A stretch of DNA of 64,000 bases. Origin: JAKALD01 sp963817785. Lineage in GTDB: Bacteria; Pseudomonadota; Gammaproteobacteria; Burkholderiales; SG8-39. The notes beneath the pieces are model-generated. The model did not search any database. It was given only the letters and a program-made list of their open reading frames with translations, and was not told the DNA's origin. Numbering within the stretch: the first letter of the stretch is position 1; every line of letters begins with the position of its first letter. A program made the position numbers and the translations under genes. The DNA is taken from contig CAWFPL010000002.1 of assembly GCA_963817785.1 (NCBI GenBank), positions 1,364,001 through 1,428,000 of the forward strand. Reading direction: 5' to 3'. Of the stretch, positions 51,972 through 61,750 are shown piece after piece.

Positions 51972-53330
51972 GTGGGCGCCACCATCATCGATTCTTCGAT
52001 CTTCGGCAACATCTTCAGCACCGAGGCGATGCGCGCCATCTGGTCGGATGAGGGCCGCACGGCGCGCTATCTGGAGATCGAGGCCGCGCTTGCCCGGGTG
52101 CAGGGGCGACTCGGGCTGATCCCGCAGGAGGCCGCCGACGAGATCGCGCGCAACTGCTCGCTCGAGAACATCGACATGAAGAAGCTGCAGGCGCAGACCG
52201 AGTGCATCGGCTACCCGGTGCTCGGGGTCGTGTCGCAGCTCAACGCGCTGTGCCGCGACAAGCTCGGGGAGTACTGCCACTGGGGCGCGACTACGCAGGA
52301 CATCACCGATACCGCCACCGTGCTGCAGATCCGCGCGGCGCTCGAGCTCGTCGAGGGCGATCTGCGGGCGATCTCGGACTCCCTCGCCGCGCTCGCTGCG
52401 GACCATCGCGACACGCCCATGGTCGGCCGCAGCAACCTGCAGCAGGCGGTGCCGGTCACCTTCGGCTACAAGATGGCGGGCCTGCTGTCGGCGATCGAGC
52501 GCCACCGCGAGCGGCTCGCGCAGCTGCGTCCGCGCGTGCTGGTGGGCGAATTCGCCGGTGCCGCGGGCACCCTCGCCTCGCTCGAGCGCGGCGCGATGCA
52601 GACGCAGGAAGGACTGATGCGCGAGCTCGGCCTGGGCCAGCCGGTCATCGCCTGGCACACGATCCGCGACTGCATCGCCGAGGTGGGGTGCTTCCTCGGC
52701 CTCGTCGGCGGCACACTCGGCAAGCTCTCCATGGACGTCAAGCTAATGATGCAGACCGAGGTCGGCGAGGCCTACGAGCCCTTCGCGCCCGGCCGCGGGT
52801 CGTCGAGCACGATGCCGCAGAAGAGAAATCCCATCTCGTGCTGCTACATCCACGCCGCCATCTCGGTCGTGCGGCAGCATGCGGCCGCGCTGCTCGATGC
52901 CATGGTCGCGGACCACGAGCGATCCACCGGCCCGTGGGAGATCGAATGGATCGTGCTGCCCGAGGCGTTCTGCCTGCTCGCCGGCGCGCTCAGGCAGGCG
53001 AAGTTCGTGCTCGCCGGCCTCGAGGTCGATGCCGAGCGCATGCGCGCGAATCTCGACCTCACGCATGGCCTGGTGGTCTCCGAGGCGGTGATGATGGGCC
53101 TCGCGCCGTACATCGGGCGCGAATACGCGCACGACCTCGTCTACGAGATCTGCCGGGAGGCGATCCGCCTGGACCGGCCGCTGCTCGATCTGCTCGCGGA
53201 AAACGCCGAGATCGCGAAGCACCTCGATCGCGAGGCACTCGCGCGGCTGTGCGACCCGGCCAACTACCTCGGCCAGTCCGGCGTGATGGTCGACCGGGTG
53301 CTGGCTCGGCGCGCCGCGCACCCGGGTTGA
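51972..53330 (+). CDS. Adenylosuccinate lyase/fumarase superfamily lyase, 3-carboxymuconate cycloisomerase-like
   Basis: A GTG start with AGGAGG seven bases upstream gives 452 residues. The superfamily signature is GSSSTMPQKRNP, with further conserved blocks YCHWGATTQDITDTA and GRSNLQQAVPVTFGYK, so the lyase active site is intact. The combination resembles PcaB-like 3-carboxy-cis,cis-muconate cycloisomerases and related lyases more than purine-pathway PurB, though without protocatechuate genes nearby the substrate is open. The gene stands alone between the EF-hand/BON protein and the kdp operon. Confidence 0.8.
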   Translation: MGATIIDSSIFGNIFSTEAMRAIWSDEGRTARYLEIEAALARVQGRLGLIPQEAADEIARNCSLENIDMKKLQAQTECIGYPVLGVVSQLNALCRDKLGEYCHWGATTQDITDTATVLQIRAALELVEGDLRAISDSLAALAADHRDTPMVGRSNLQQAVPVTFGYKMAGLLSAIERHRERLAQLRPRVLVGEFAGAAGTLASLERGAMQTQEGLMRELGLGQPVIAWHTIRDCIAEVGCFLGLVGGTLGKLSMDVKLMMQTEVGEAYEPFAPGRGSSSTMPQKRNPISCCYIHAAISVVRQHAAALLDAMVADHERSTGPWEIEWIVLPEAFCLLAGALRQAKFVLAGLEVDAERMRANLDLTHGLVVSEAVMMGLAPYIGREYAHDLVYEICREAIRLDRPLLDLLAENAEIAKHLDREALARLCDPANYLGQSGVMVDRVLARRAAHPG

Positions 53331-53507
53331 GGCAAGGCGGGGCCCATGTCCCGAGGCCTTCCTGATGCCGCCTCCCTCGCCGGTGTTTACGCGAGCTTGA
53401 TGCGTCACGCCGCAGTCCTTACGCCGTTTTTGCAGCCGGGCGACTAGATTTCCGGTTGCGGGGGCGGCTCGGGGCGGCCTCCGGGCGATGAGGGAGCGGA
53501 GGTCGAG

Positions 53508-53600
53508 ATGGACTTTGTTTACCTGGGGCTCGCGACGGCCTTGTTCGCGCTGAGCGTGGCGCTGGTCTACGCGCTCGAAAAGCTGCGCACGCCGCGATGA
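53508..53600 (+). CDS. Small membrane protein (30 codons) leading the kdp operon
   Basis: The ATG follows GGAGGTCGAG, a good ribosome site, and encodes one hydrophobic helix (YLGLATALFALSVALVYAL) with a basic tail (EKLRTPR). Its TGA overlaps the kdpF ATG (ATGA), so the two are translationally coupled. I recall similar tiny proteins before kdpF in other Betaproteobacteria, but no established function. It may be a second KdpF-like stabiliser of the KdpFABC complex or a leader peptide. Confidence 0.7.
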   Translation: MDFVYLGLATALFALSVALVYALEKLRTPR

Positions 53601-53686
53601 GCTGGGTCTACGTTTTGAGCGGGCTGATCGCCGCCGCGCTGGTCATCTATCTCTTCGTAGCGCTCCTCTGGCCGGAGAAATTCTGA
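53597..53686 (+). CDS. kdpF: K+-transporting ATPase subunit KdpF
   Basis: The protein has 29 residues, the normal size of KdpF. It starts MSWVYVLSGLIAAALV and ends FVALLWPEKF, with the LLWPEKF-type ending seen in KdpF proteins. It is a single membrane helix that stabilises the KdpABC complex. Its start overlaps the leader gene and its TGA overlaps the kdpA ATG (TGATG), so all three are coupled. Confidence 0.9.
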   Translation: MSWVYVLSGLIAAALVIYLFVALLWPEKF

Positions 53687-55494
53687 TGACTGCCAACGGC
53701 TATCTGCAGCTGGCTTTCTACCTCGTCGTCCTGATCGCACTGGCGAAGCCGCTCGGCGCCTACATGGCGCGCGTGTACGAGGGCCAGCCGACGCTCCTCG
53801 GCCGGATCGGCGCGCCCGTCGAGCGTCTGGTCTACCGCCTGGGCGGGGTCGATCCGGCCGAGGAGATGCACTGGACCCGGTATGCGCTCGCCGTCCTCTG
53901 GATGAGCGTTTCGAGCGTGCTCGCGGTATATGCGCTGCAGCGGCTGCAGGCGCACTTGCCGTTGAATCCGGCGAAGATGGTGGCCGTCTCGCCCGACTCG
54001 TCGTTCAACACCGCGGTGAGCTTTGCCACCAACACCAACTGGCAGGGCTACGGCGGCGAAGCGACGATGAGCTATCTGACCCAGATGCTGGCGCTGACGG
54101 TGCAGAACTTCGTATCGGCTGCAGCCGGCATGGCGGTAGCAATCGCGCTGATTCGCGGCTTCGCGCGGCAGAGCGCGCAGGCGATCGGAAATTTCTGGGT
54201 GGACCTGACGCGCGGCACGCTCTACATCCTGCTGCCGCTGTCTTTCATCCTGGCACTCGCGCTGGTCTCGCAGGGCGTGGTGCAGACGTTCTCAAGCTAT
54301 CAGACTGTACCCTTCGCCGAGGCGGTTCAATACGACACTCCGAAGCTCGACGCCGCCGGCCAGCCGGTGAAGGACGCCCAGGGCAACCCGGTGATGGAGA
54401 AAGCCGTGCAGAAGGAGCAGGTCCTCGCCGTCGGCCCGGCGGCCTCGCAGATCGCGATCAAGCAACTCGGCACCAACGGCGGCGGCTTCTTCAACGCCAA
54501 CTCTGCGCATCCGTACGAGAACCCGACGCCGCTGTCGAACTTCCTGGAAATGCTCGCCATCCTGCTGATCCCGGCGGCACTCTGCTACACCTTCGGGCGC
54601 ATGGTGGGCGACACGCGCCAGGGCTGGGCGATCCTCGCGGCGATGACCATCCTGTTCGCGGTGTTGCTCGCAGTCTGCGTCGGCGCGGAGCAGGCCGGCA
54701 ACCCGCTGCTGGCGAAGGCAGGCGCCGACCAGGCCGCCTCGGCGCTGCAGGCGGGCGGCAACATGGAAGGCAAGGAGGTGCGCTTCGGAATCGTCAACTC
54801 CGCGCTCTGGGCGACGGCCACCACCGCGGCCTCGAACGGCTCGGTGAACGCCATGCACGATTCGTTCACGCCGCTGGGCGCCCTGGTACCGATGTGGCTG
54901 ATCCAGATCGGAGAGGTGGTCTACGGGGGCGTCGGCTCGGGGCTGTACGGCATGCTGCTGCTGGTCATCGTCGCCGTCTTCGTCGCCGGCCTGATGATCG
55001 GGCGCACGCCCGAATACCTGGGCAAGAAGATCGAGGCGTTCGACGTCAAGATGGCCTCGATCGGGGTCCTGGTGCCGCTGTTCACTGCCCTGTTCGGCAC
55101 CGCCGTCGGCGTCATGACGGAGGCGGGGAAGGCGGGCGTCGCCAATCCCGGCGCGCATGGCTTCTCCGAGATCCTGTACGCCTTTTCGTCGGCGAGCGGC
55201 AACAACGGCAGCGCCTTCGCCGGCCTGTCGGCCAACACGCCGTTCTACAACACGGCGCTCGGCATCGTGATGTTCGTGGCGCGCTTCTGGATCATCATCC
55301 CCGTTCTCGCTCTGGCGGGAGCGCTGGCAGGAAAGAATAAGGTACCGGCCGGAGCCGGCACGCTGGCCACGCATACGCCGCTGTTCATCTTCTTCCTGAT
55401 CGGGGTGGTGGTCGTGATCGGCGCCTTGACGTTCTTCCCGGCGCTCGCCCTCGGTCCGATCGTCGAGCATCTGGTCCTCCACGGGATCAAGTAG
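53686..55494 (+). CDS. kdpA: K+-transporting ATPase potassium-binding subunit KdpA
   Basis: The protein has 602 residues and about ten membrane helices. Selectivity-filter-like loops of this K+-channel-related subunit include TNTNWQGYGGEATMSYLTQM, GTNGGGFFNANSAHPYENPTPLSNF and SSASGNNGSAFAGL. The first line, LVVLIALAKPLGAYMARVYEG, is also typical. KdpA picks up K+ with high affinity and passes it to KdpB through a tunnel. The gene is intact and is followed by kdpB after 43 bases. Confidence 0.97.
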   Translation: MTANGYLQLAFYLVVLIALAKPLGAYMARVYEGQPTLLGRIGAPVERLVYRLGGVDPAEEMHWTRYALAVLWMSVSSVLAVYALQRLQAHLPLNPAKMVAVSPDSSFNTAVSFATNTNWQGYGGEATMSYLTQMLALTVQNFVSAAAGMAVAIALIRGFARQSAQAIGNFWVDLTRGTLYILLPLSFILALALVSQGVVQTFSSYQTVPFAEAVQYDTPKLDAAGQPVKDAQGNPVMEKAVQKEQVLAVGPAASQIAIKQLGTNGGGFFNANSAHPYENPTPLSNFLEMLAILLIPAALCYTFGRMVGDTRQGWAILAAMTILFAVLLAVCVGAEQAGNPLLAKAGADQAASALQAGGNMEGKEVRFGIVNSALWATATTAASNGSVNAMHDSFTPLGALVPMWLIQIGEVVYGGVGSGLYGMLLLVIVAVFVAGLMIGRTPEYLGKKIEAFDVKMASIGVLVPLFTALFGTAVGVMTEAGKAGVANPGAHGFSEILYAFSSASGNNGSAFAGLSANTPFYNTALGIVMFVARFWIIIPVLALAGALAGKNKVPAGAGTLATHTPLFIFFLIGVVVVIGALTFFPALALGPIVEHLVLHGIK

Positions 55495-55537
55495 CGCTTC
55501 CGGGCAGGCAAACCGGGGACACCAGGAGTCGAAACCC

Positions 55538-57628
55538 ATGGCAACACCAGCAACCGCCGCGCGTTCCGCATTGCCGCGCTCGCTCGTCACGCCGGGCATC
55601 GCGCGGGAAGCAGTGCTCGAATCGTTCGTCAAGCTGTTGCCGCAGCACCAGTGGCGAAATCCGGTGATGTTCGTGGTCTACGTCGGTAGCATGCTCACGA
55701 CCATCCTCTGGGTGCAGGCGCTCGCCGCTCACGGCGAGGCGCCGGCGGGCTTCATCCTGGCGGTGACGCTGTGGCTGTGGTTCACGGTGCTGTTCGCGAA
55801 TTTCGCCGAAGCGCTGGCCGAAGGCCGCAGCAAGGCCCAGGCGGCCGCGCTGCGCAGCGCGAAGCGCGACACCATGGCGAAAAAGCTCGACAAGCCGAAC
55901 AAGGGGTCGGGCTGGGCATCGGTCGCCTCGAGCACGCTGCGCAAGGGGGACGTGTTCCTGGTCGAAGCGGGGGACTTCATCGCGGCCGACGGCGAAGTGA
56001 CCGAGGGCGTGGCCTCGGTGGACGAGTCGGCGATCACCGGCGAGTCGGCCCCGGTGATCCGCGAGTCGGGGGGAGATTTCTGCTCGGTGACCGGCGGTAC
56101 GCGCGTGCTGTCGGACTGGCTGGTCGTGCGAGTGACGGCGGACCCGGGCGAGTCCTTCCTCGACCGCATGATCGCGATGGTCGAGACGGCGCGGCGCCAG
56201 AAGACGCCGAACGAGATCGCGCTGACCATCCTGCTGGTCAAGATGACGCTCATCTTCCTGTTCGCCACCGTCACGCTGCTGCCCTTTTCGGTCTACGCGG
56301 TCGAGGTCGCGAAGGCCGGCAACCCGGTCACCATTACCGTGCTGGTCGCGCTGCTCGTGTGCCTGATCCCGACCACGATCGGTGGGCTGCTGTCGGCGAT
56401 CGGCCTGGCGGGGATCGGCCGCATGCTGCGCGCCAACGTCATCGCCACCTCCGGCCGCGCGGTCGAAGCCGCGGGCGACGTCGACGTGCTGCTGCTCGAC
56501 AAGACCGGCACGATCACGCTCGGCAACCGGCAGGCCTCGGCGTTTGTGCCGGCGCGGGGGGTGACCGAAAGGGAGCTCGCCGACGCGGCGCAGCTCGCCT
56601 CGCTCGCCGACGAAACGCCCGAGGGGCGCAGCATCGTGGTACTCGCCAAGCAGAAGTTCGACCTGCGCGAGCGCGACATCGCCGCGCTTGGCGCCGCGTT
56701 CGTGCCGTTCTCGGCGCACACGCGCATGAGCGGCGTCGACCTGGGCGAGCGCCGGGTGCGCAAGGGCGCGGCCGACGCCATCCGCGCCTGGGTCGAGTCG
56801 CTCGGCGGCAGGTTCCCGCCCGAGGTGCTCGACGGGGTCGAAAGTGTGGCGCGCCGCGGCAGCACGCCGCTGGTCGTCGCGCAAGGCACGCACGTGCTCG
56901 GCGTCATCGAGCTGAAGGACATCGTCAAGGGCGGCATCAAGGAGCGCTTCACCGAGCTGCGCCGCATGGGTATCCGCACCGTGATGATCACCGGGGACAA
57001 CCGGACGACGGCGGCAGCGATCGCCGCCGAGGCCGGGGTGGACGACTTCCTCGCCGAGGCCACGCCCGAGGCGAAGCTCAGGCTGATCCGCGAAACGCAG
57101 GGGCAGGGACGGCTGGTGGCGATGACCGGGGACGGCACCAACGACGCGCCGGCGCTTGCGCAGGCCGACGTCGCGGTGGCCATGAACACCGGCACGCAGG
57201 CGGCCAAGGAAGCCGGCAACATGGTCGACCTCGATTCCAACCCGACCAAGCTGATCGAGATCGTCGAGATCGGCAAGCAGCTCCTGATGACGCGCGGCTC
57301 GCTGACGACCTTCTCCATCGCCAACGACGTCGCCAAGTACTTCGCCATCATTCCGGCCGCCTTCGCCACCACCTATCCGCAGCTCAACGCGCTCAACATC
57401 ATGGGGCTGGCCAGCCCCGACAGCGCGATCCTCTCGGCGGTGATCTTCAACGCGCTCATCATCATCGCGCTGATCCCGCTCGCGCTGAAGGGGGTGCGCT
57501 ACCGGCCCGTCGGCGCCGACCGGCTGCTGCGCGACAACGCCCTGATCTACGGCGTGGGCGGGCTGATCGTGCCGTTCCTCGGGATCAAGGCGATCGACCT
57601 GATCCTGCGCGCGGCGGGCGTGGCGTGA
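55538..57628 (+). CDS. kdpB: K+-transporting P-type ATPase subunit KdpB
   Basis: The protein has 696 residues. P-type ATPase hallmarks: TGES in the actuator domain, the phosphorylated Asp in DKTGTITLG (D321), the nucleotide-site KGAAD, and the hinge TGDGTNDAPALAQADVAVAMN. The C-terminal membrane part includes MTRGSLTTFSIANDVAKYFAI. It hydrolyses ATP to drive K+ uptake. It starts after an AGGAG site and is followed by kdpC after 34 bases. Confidence 0.97.
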   Translation: MATPATAARSALPRSLVTPGIAREAVLESFVKLLPQHQWRNPVMFVVYVGSMLTTILWVQALAAHGEAPAGFILAVTLWLWFTVLFANFAEALAEGRSKAQAAALRSAKRDTMAKKLDKPNKGSGWASVASSTLRKGDVFLVEAGDFIAADGEVTEGVASVDESAITGESAPVIRESGGDFCSVTGGTRVLSDWLVVRVTADPGESFLDRMIAMVETARRQKTPNEIALTILLVKMTLIFLFATVTLLPFSVYAVEVAKAGNPVTITVLVALLVCLIPTTIGGLLSAIGLAGIGRMLRANVIATSGRAVEAAGDVDVLLLDKTGTITLGNRQASAFVPARGVTERELADAAQLASLADETPEGRSIVVLAKQKFDLRERDIAALGAAFVPFSAHTRMSGVDLGERRVRKGAADAIRAWVESLGGRFPPEVLDGVESVARRGSTPLVVAQGTHVLGVIELKDIVKGGIKERFTELRRMGIRTVMITGDNRTTAAAIAAEAGVDDFLAEATPEAKLRLIRETQGQGRLVAMTGDGTNDAPALAQADVAVAMNTGTQAAKEAGNMVDLDSNPTKLIEIVEIGKQLLMTRGSLTTFSIANDVAKYFAIIPAAFATTYPQLNALNIMGLASPDSAILSAVIFNALIIIALIPLALKGVRYRPVGADRLLRDNALIYGVGGLIVPFLGIKAIDLILRAAGVA

Positions 57629-57662
57629 GCCCGGTCCCCGAACCCGCCGGCGCTGGCCTCAC

Positions 57663-58253
57663 ATGACGGAGAAGAGCATGTTCGCCGAATTCAGACCCGC
57701 CCTGGTCCTGCTGGCAGTGTTGACGATATTGACCGGCGCCGTTTATCCGCTAGCCGTCACCGGCGTTGCGCAGATCGCGCTGCCATACCAGGCGAACGGC
57801 AGCCTGATCGAGCGCCACGGGAGGGCGGTCGGCTCCGAGCTGATCGGGCAGCCGTTCAGCGACCCGAAGTACTTCTGGCCGCGCCTGTCGGCGACTTCGC
57901 CTTACCCGTATAACGCCGCGTCTTCGTCGGGCTCGAACCTGGGCCCGCTCAACCCGGCGCTCCTCGATGAGGTGGCGGGGCGGATCAAGGCGCTGCGCGC
58001 TGCCGACCCGGGCAATGCCGCTCCCGTTCCGGTCGATCTCGTCACCTCCTCGGCCAGCGGCCTCGACCCGGACATTTCGCCCGCCGCGGCCGCGTACCAG
58101 GTCGAGCGCGTGGCGAAGGCGCGCGGCCTTTCCGCGGCGAAAGTGCGCGCGCTGGTCGCGCGGTACACGCAAGGCCGACAACTCGGCTTCCTCGGCGAGC
58201 CGCGCGTCAACGTGCTCGCATTCAACCTCGCCCTCGACGCCGCCGTGCGGTGA
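57663..58253 (+). CDS. kdpC: K+-transporting ATPase subunit KdpC
   Basis: The protein has 196 residues. One N-terminal membrane helix (PALVLLAVLTILTGAVYPLAVTGVAQIAL) is followed by the periplasmic domain with GSELIGQPFSDPKYFWPRLSATSPYPYNAASSSGSNLGP (in parts), the family signature. The later text LVTSSASGLDPDISPAAA is also conserved. KdpC helps couple ATP hydrolysis to K+ entry. It ends 14 bases before the kdpD GTG. Confidence 0.96.
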   Translation: MTEKSMFAEFRPALVLLAVLTILTGAVYPLAVTGVAQIALPYQANGSLIERHGRAVGSELIGQPFSDPKYFWPRLSATSPYPYNAASSSGSNLGPLNPALLDEVAGRIKALRAADPGNAAPVPVDLVTSSASGLDPDISPAAAAYQVERVAKARGLSAAKVRALVARYTQGRQLGFLGEPRVNVLAFNLALDAAVR

Positions 58254-58267
58254 GTTAAAGTGCGCGC

Positions 58268-60985
58268 GTGACCGCCGGCCGCCCCGATCCCGACGCCCTG
58301 CTGGCGCGCGTCCAGCGCGAGGAGGCGCAGGCTCGGCGCGGCAAGCTGAAAATCTTCTTCGGCGCCTGCGCGGGCGTAGGCAAGACCTGCGCGATGCTCT
58401 CGGCCGCGCGGGAGGAGGGAGCGCGCGGCGCCGACGTGCTGCTCGGGCTGGTGGAGACGCACGGCCGCAGCGAGACGGCGGCGCTGGCCGAGGGCCTGGC
58501 GCGCCTCGCGCCGCGCGCGGTCGAGCACAAGGGCGCGACGCTGCGGGAGTTCGATCTAGACGCCGCCCTCGCGCGCCGGCCGCAGCTGCTGCTGGTGGAC
58601 GAGCTGGCGCACACCAACGCGCCGGGCTCGCGCCATCCTAAGCGCTGGCAGGACGTCGAGGAGCTGCTCGTCGCCGGCATCAACGTCTACACCACGCTCA
58701 ACGTCCAGCATCTGGAGAGCCTGAACGACGTGGTCGGCCAGATCACCGGCATCCGGGTCTGGGAGACGCTGCCGGACAAGGTCTTCGACCAGGCCGACGA
58801 GGTCGAGCTGGTGGACCTGCCGCCCGACGACCTGCTCGAGCGCCTGCACCGAGGCAAGGTGTACCTGCCCGAGCAGGTGCTGCGCGCCGCGGACAACTTC
58901 TTCCGCAAGGGCAACCTGATCGCCCTGCGCGAGATGGCGCTGCGCCGCACCGCCGACCGCGTGGACGCGCAGATGCGGGACTACCGCGACGAGAAGGGCA
59001 TCCGCGCCGCCTGGCCGGTGGTCGAGCGGGTGCTGGTGGCGGTCGGGCCGGACGAGGAGGGCGAGCACCTGGTGCGCGCGGCACGCCGCATGGCGGCGAA
59101 CCTCGGCGCGGAGTGGACCGCGCTCTACGTCGAGACGCCGCCGCAGCTGCGCCTGCCCGAGGGCGAGCGCGACCGCATTCTGCGCGCGCTGCGCCTCGCC
59201 GAGGCGCTCGGTGGCAGGAGCGTGGTGGTCGGCGGCGGCGACGTCGCGCAGGAGGTGCTCGGCTTCGCGCACGCGCAGAACTTCACCCGCGTGGTGATCG
59301 GCCGCCCGACGCGGCGCGGAATCCGGCGGCTGTACGGACTTTCCACCGCGGAGCGGATCGTCGCCGGCGCGCACGACCTGGACATCGAGCTGGTCGGCGC
59401 GGAGGCGAAGCCCGCCACCCTGGCTGCGGGCGTGCTGGCGCGCTCGCGCGAGGCGCTCGGCATCGAGCGTCCGCGCAAGCGCCGCTGGCCGCATTACCTC
59501 GGCGGCGTCGCGGTGCCGGCGCTCGCCACGCTGATCGGGGTGGCGATGTTCGGCCACTTCGAGCTCACCAACATCGTGATGGTCTACCTGCTCGGCGTGG
59601 CGGTGGCGGCGATCTACTTCGGGCGCGGCCCGTCGACGCTCGCCTCGGTGCTGTCGGTGGCGGCGTTCGACTTCTTCTTCGTCGAACCGTACTGGACGTT
59701 CGCGGTCTCCGACACGCAGTACCTGGTGACCTTCACGGTGATGCTGATCGTGAGTTTGATCATCAGCACTCTCGCGGCGCGCGTGCGCCTGCAGGCGCGC
59801 ATCGCCGGATATCGCGAGCAGCGTACCTCGGCCCTCTACGACATGAGCCGCGAGCTGGCCGCGACCGAGAAGCTCGAGGACATCGTGCGCATCGCGGTGA
59901 GCCACGTCGCGGTGGTGTTCACAAGCCAGGCGGTGATCCTGCTGCCCGACGCAGGCGGCGGCATACGCCATCCGCGCGGCGCGAGCATGGCCGGCTCGCT
60001 GCACGGCGCCGACCTGGGCATCGCGCAGTGGGTGTTCGACCACCGCGAGCCGGCGGGGCTGGGCACCGACACGCTCGCCGGCTCGGACATGCACTTCGTG
60101 CCGCTCGCGGTAGGCGCGAGGGCGATCGGGGTGCTCGCGCTGCTGCCGGCCAATCCGCGGCGCGTGTTCGTTCCCGAGCAGCGCCGGCTGCTCGAGACCT
60201 TCGCCGGCCAGATCGCGGTGGCCATCGAGCGCGCGCTGCTCGCCGAGGAAGCGCGCACGGCGCAGCTTGCGGCCGAGACCGAGGCGACCCGCAACGCGCT
60301 GCTGGCCGCGATCTCGCACGAGCTGCGCACGCCGCTGGCCGCCATCGTCGGCGCCTCGTCCAGCCTCGCCGCCCCCCCCGCTGCGATGCCCGAGAGCGCG
60401 CGCCGCGAGCTCGCGCAGACGGTGGCCGAAGAGGGGCGGCGCATGAGCGAGGTGGTGGCCAAGGTGCTCGACCTGGCACGCCTGCAGGCCGGCGGCACGC
60501 GCATCCATCCGGACTGGCACGAGGTGGAGGAGGTCGTCGGCAGCGCACTCGCGCGCCTTGCCGGTCCGCTGGCGGGCCACCACGTGGCGACACGGCTGCC
60601 GCAGGGATCGACGCTCGCGCGCTTCGACGCGGTGCTGATCGAGCAGGTACTGGTCAACCTGCTCGAGAACGCGGCCAAGTACACGCCGCCGGGAAGCCAC
60701 GTCACGGTCGCCGTCGAGCAGCGCCCAGACGAGCTCGCGATCAGCGTCGCCGACGACGGGCCCGGGCTGCCGCCGGGGCAGGAGCGCGCGATCTTTGACA
60801 AGTTCCACCGCGGCGCTCCGGAATCGACGCCCGGCGGCGCAGGCCTTGGCCTGGCCATCTGCAAGGCGGTCATGGAGGCGCACGGCGGGCGCATCTGGGC
60901 GGAAAACAGCCCGGGCGGCGGAGCCGTGTTCCGCTTCACACTTCCGCAGGCGGGGGAGCCGCCCGCGGTGGAGCTCGAGCAGTGA
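58268..60985 (+). CDS. kdpD: Sensor histidine kinase KdpD
   Basis: A GTG start gives 905 residues. The order is: the KdpD domain with Walker A GACAGVGKT and Walker B LLLVDELAHTN; a Usp-like domain (about 245-370); four membrane helices (about 400-500); a GAF-like domain; HisKA with the phospho-His in SHELRTPLAAIVG; and HATPase with LLENAAKYTPPG, DDGPGLP and GGAGLGLAIC. It senses low K+ and osmotic or ionic change and phosphorylates KdpE. The stop overlaps the kdpE GTG (GTGA). Confidence 0.96.
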   Translation: MTAGRPDPDALLARVQREEAQARRGKLKIFFGACAGVGKTCAMLSAAREEGARGADVLLGLVETHGRSETAALAEGLARLAPRAVEHKGATLREFDLDAALARRPQLLLVDELAHTNAPGSRHPKRWQDVEELLVAGINVYTTLNVQHLESLNDVVGQITGIRVWETLPDKVFDQADEVELVDLPPDDLLERLHRGKVYLPEQVLRAADNFFRKGNLIALREMALRRTADRVDAQMRDYRDEKGIRAAWPVVERVLVAVGPDEEGEHLVRAARRMAANLGAEWTALYVETPPQLRLPEGERDRILRALRLAEALGGRSVVVGGGDVAQEVLGFAHAQNFTRVVIGRPTRRGIRRLYGLSTAERIVAGAHDLDIELVGAEAKPATLAAGVLARSREALGIERPRKRRWPHYLGGVAVPALATLIGVAMFGHFELTNIVMVYLLGVAVAAIYFGRGPSTLASVLSVAAFDFFFVEPYWTFAVSDTQYLVTFTVMLIVSLIISTLAARVRLQARIAGYREQRTSALYDMSRELAATEKLEDIVRIAVSHVAVVFTSQAVILLPDAGGGIRHPRGASMAGSLHGADLGIAQWVFDHREPAGLGTDTLAGSDMHFVPLAVGARAIGVLALLPANPRRVFVPEQRRLLETFAGQIAVAIERALLAEEARTAQLAAETEATRNALLAAISHELRTPLAAIVGASSSLAAPPAAMPESARRELAQTVAEEGRRMSEVVAKVLDLARLQAGGTRIHPDWHEVEEVVGSALARLAGPLAGHHVATRLPQGSTLARFDAVLIEQVLVNLLENAAKYTPPGSHVTVAVEQRPDELAISVADDGPGLPPGQERAIFDKFHRGAPESTPGGAGLGLAICKAVMEAHGGRIWAENSPGGGAVFRFTLPQAGEPPAVELEQ

Positions 60986-61680
60986 GCGGCGAGCGGCCGA
61001 TGGTCCTCGTCATCGAGGACGAGCCGCAGATCCGGCGTTTCCTGCGCACCTCGCTCGACGCCGAGGGCTTCTCGGTCGAGGAAGCCGAGCGCGGCAAAGA
61101 GGGGCTCACCCTGGCCGCCAGCCGCCGGCCCGCGGCGGTCATTCTGGACCTCGGGCTGCCGGACTTGGACGGGGTAGAGGTCATTCGGCGGTTGCGCGAA
61201 TGGAGCACCGTTCCGGTGATCGTCCTTTCGGCGAGAGCGCAGGAAAGCGACAAGGTCGCCGCGCTCGACGCCGGCGCGGACGATTACGTGGTGAAGCCCT
61301 TCGGCGTGGGCGAGCTCGTCGCACGGCTGCGCGTCGCGCTGCGCCACGCGGCGCGATCGGCCCAGCCCGAGGCCGGGGCGCTGTTCGAGGCGGGCGACAT
61401 CAAGGTCGACTTCGCAGCGCGCTGCGTGACGCGCTCAGGGACCGAAGTCCATCTCACGCCGACCGAGTACCGGCTGCTCGCCGAGCTGGTGAAGCACGCC
61501 GGCAAGGTGCTCACGCAGCGGCACCTGCTCAAGGAGGTGTGGGGCGCGGCCTACCTCGAGCGCCCCCACTACCTGCGCGTGCACATGGCCAACCTGCGCC
61601 AGAAGCTGGAACATAACCCGGCGCAGCCCCGGCACCTGCGCACCGAGATCGGCGTCGGCTATCGGTTCGTCGTGCAATAG
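60982..61680 (+). CDS. kdpE: Response regulator KdpE
   Basis: The protein has 232 residues with a GTG start overlapping the kdpD stop. The receiver domain has the acidic pair in VIEDEP, the phosphorylated Asp in VILDLGLPDLDG, and Lys in VVKPF. The OmpR/PhoB-type winged helix follows (LTPTEYRLLAELVKHAGKVLTQRHLLKEVWG). Phospho-KdpE should activate the kdp promoter upstream of the 30-codon leader gene. No clear KdpE box could be identified in that 177-bp gap. Confidence 0.95.
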   Translation: MSGERPMVLVIEDEPQIRRFLRTSLDAEGFSVEEAERGKEGLTLAASRRPAAVILDLGLPDLDGVEVIRRLREWSTVPVIVLSARAQESDKVAALDAGADDYVVKPFGVGELVARLRVALRHAARSAQPEAGALFEAGDIKVDFAARCVTRSGTEVHLTPTEYRLLAELVKHAGKVLTQRHLLKEVWGAAYLERPHYLRVHMANLRQKLEHNPAQPRHLRTEIGVGYRFVVQ

Positions 61681-61750
61681 AGGATCGGGAACTGCACGCC
61701 CAGGCACGCGAACGATCGCGGCCGCAACCCGCCCTCCTTGCATCGGCCGC

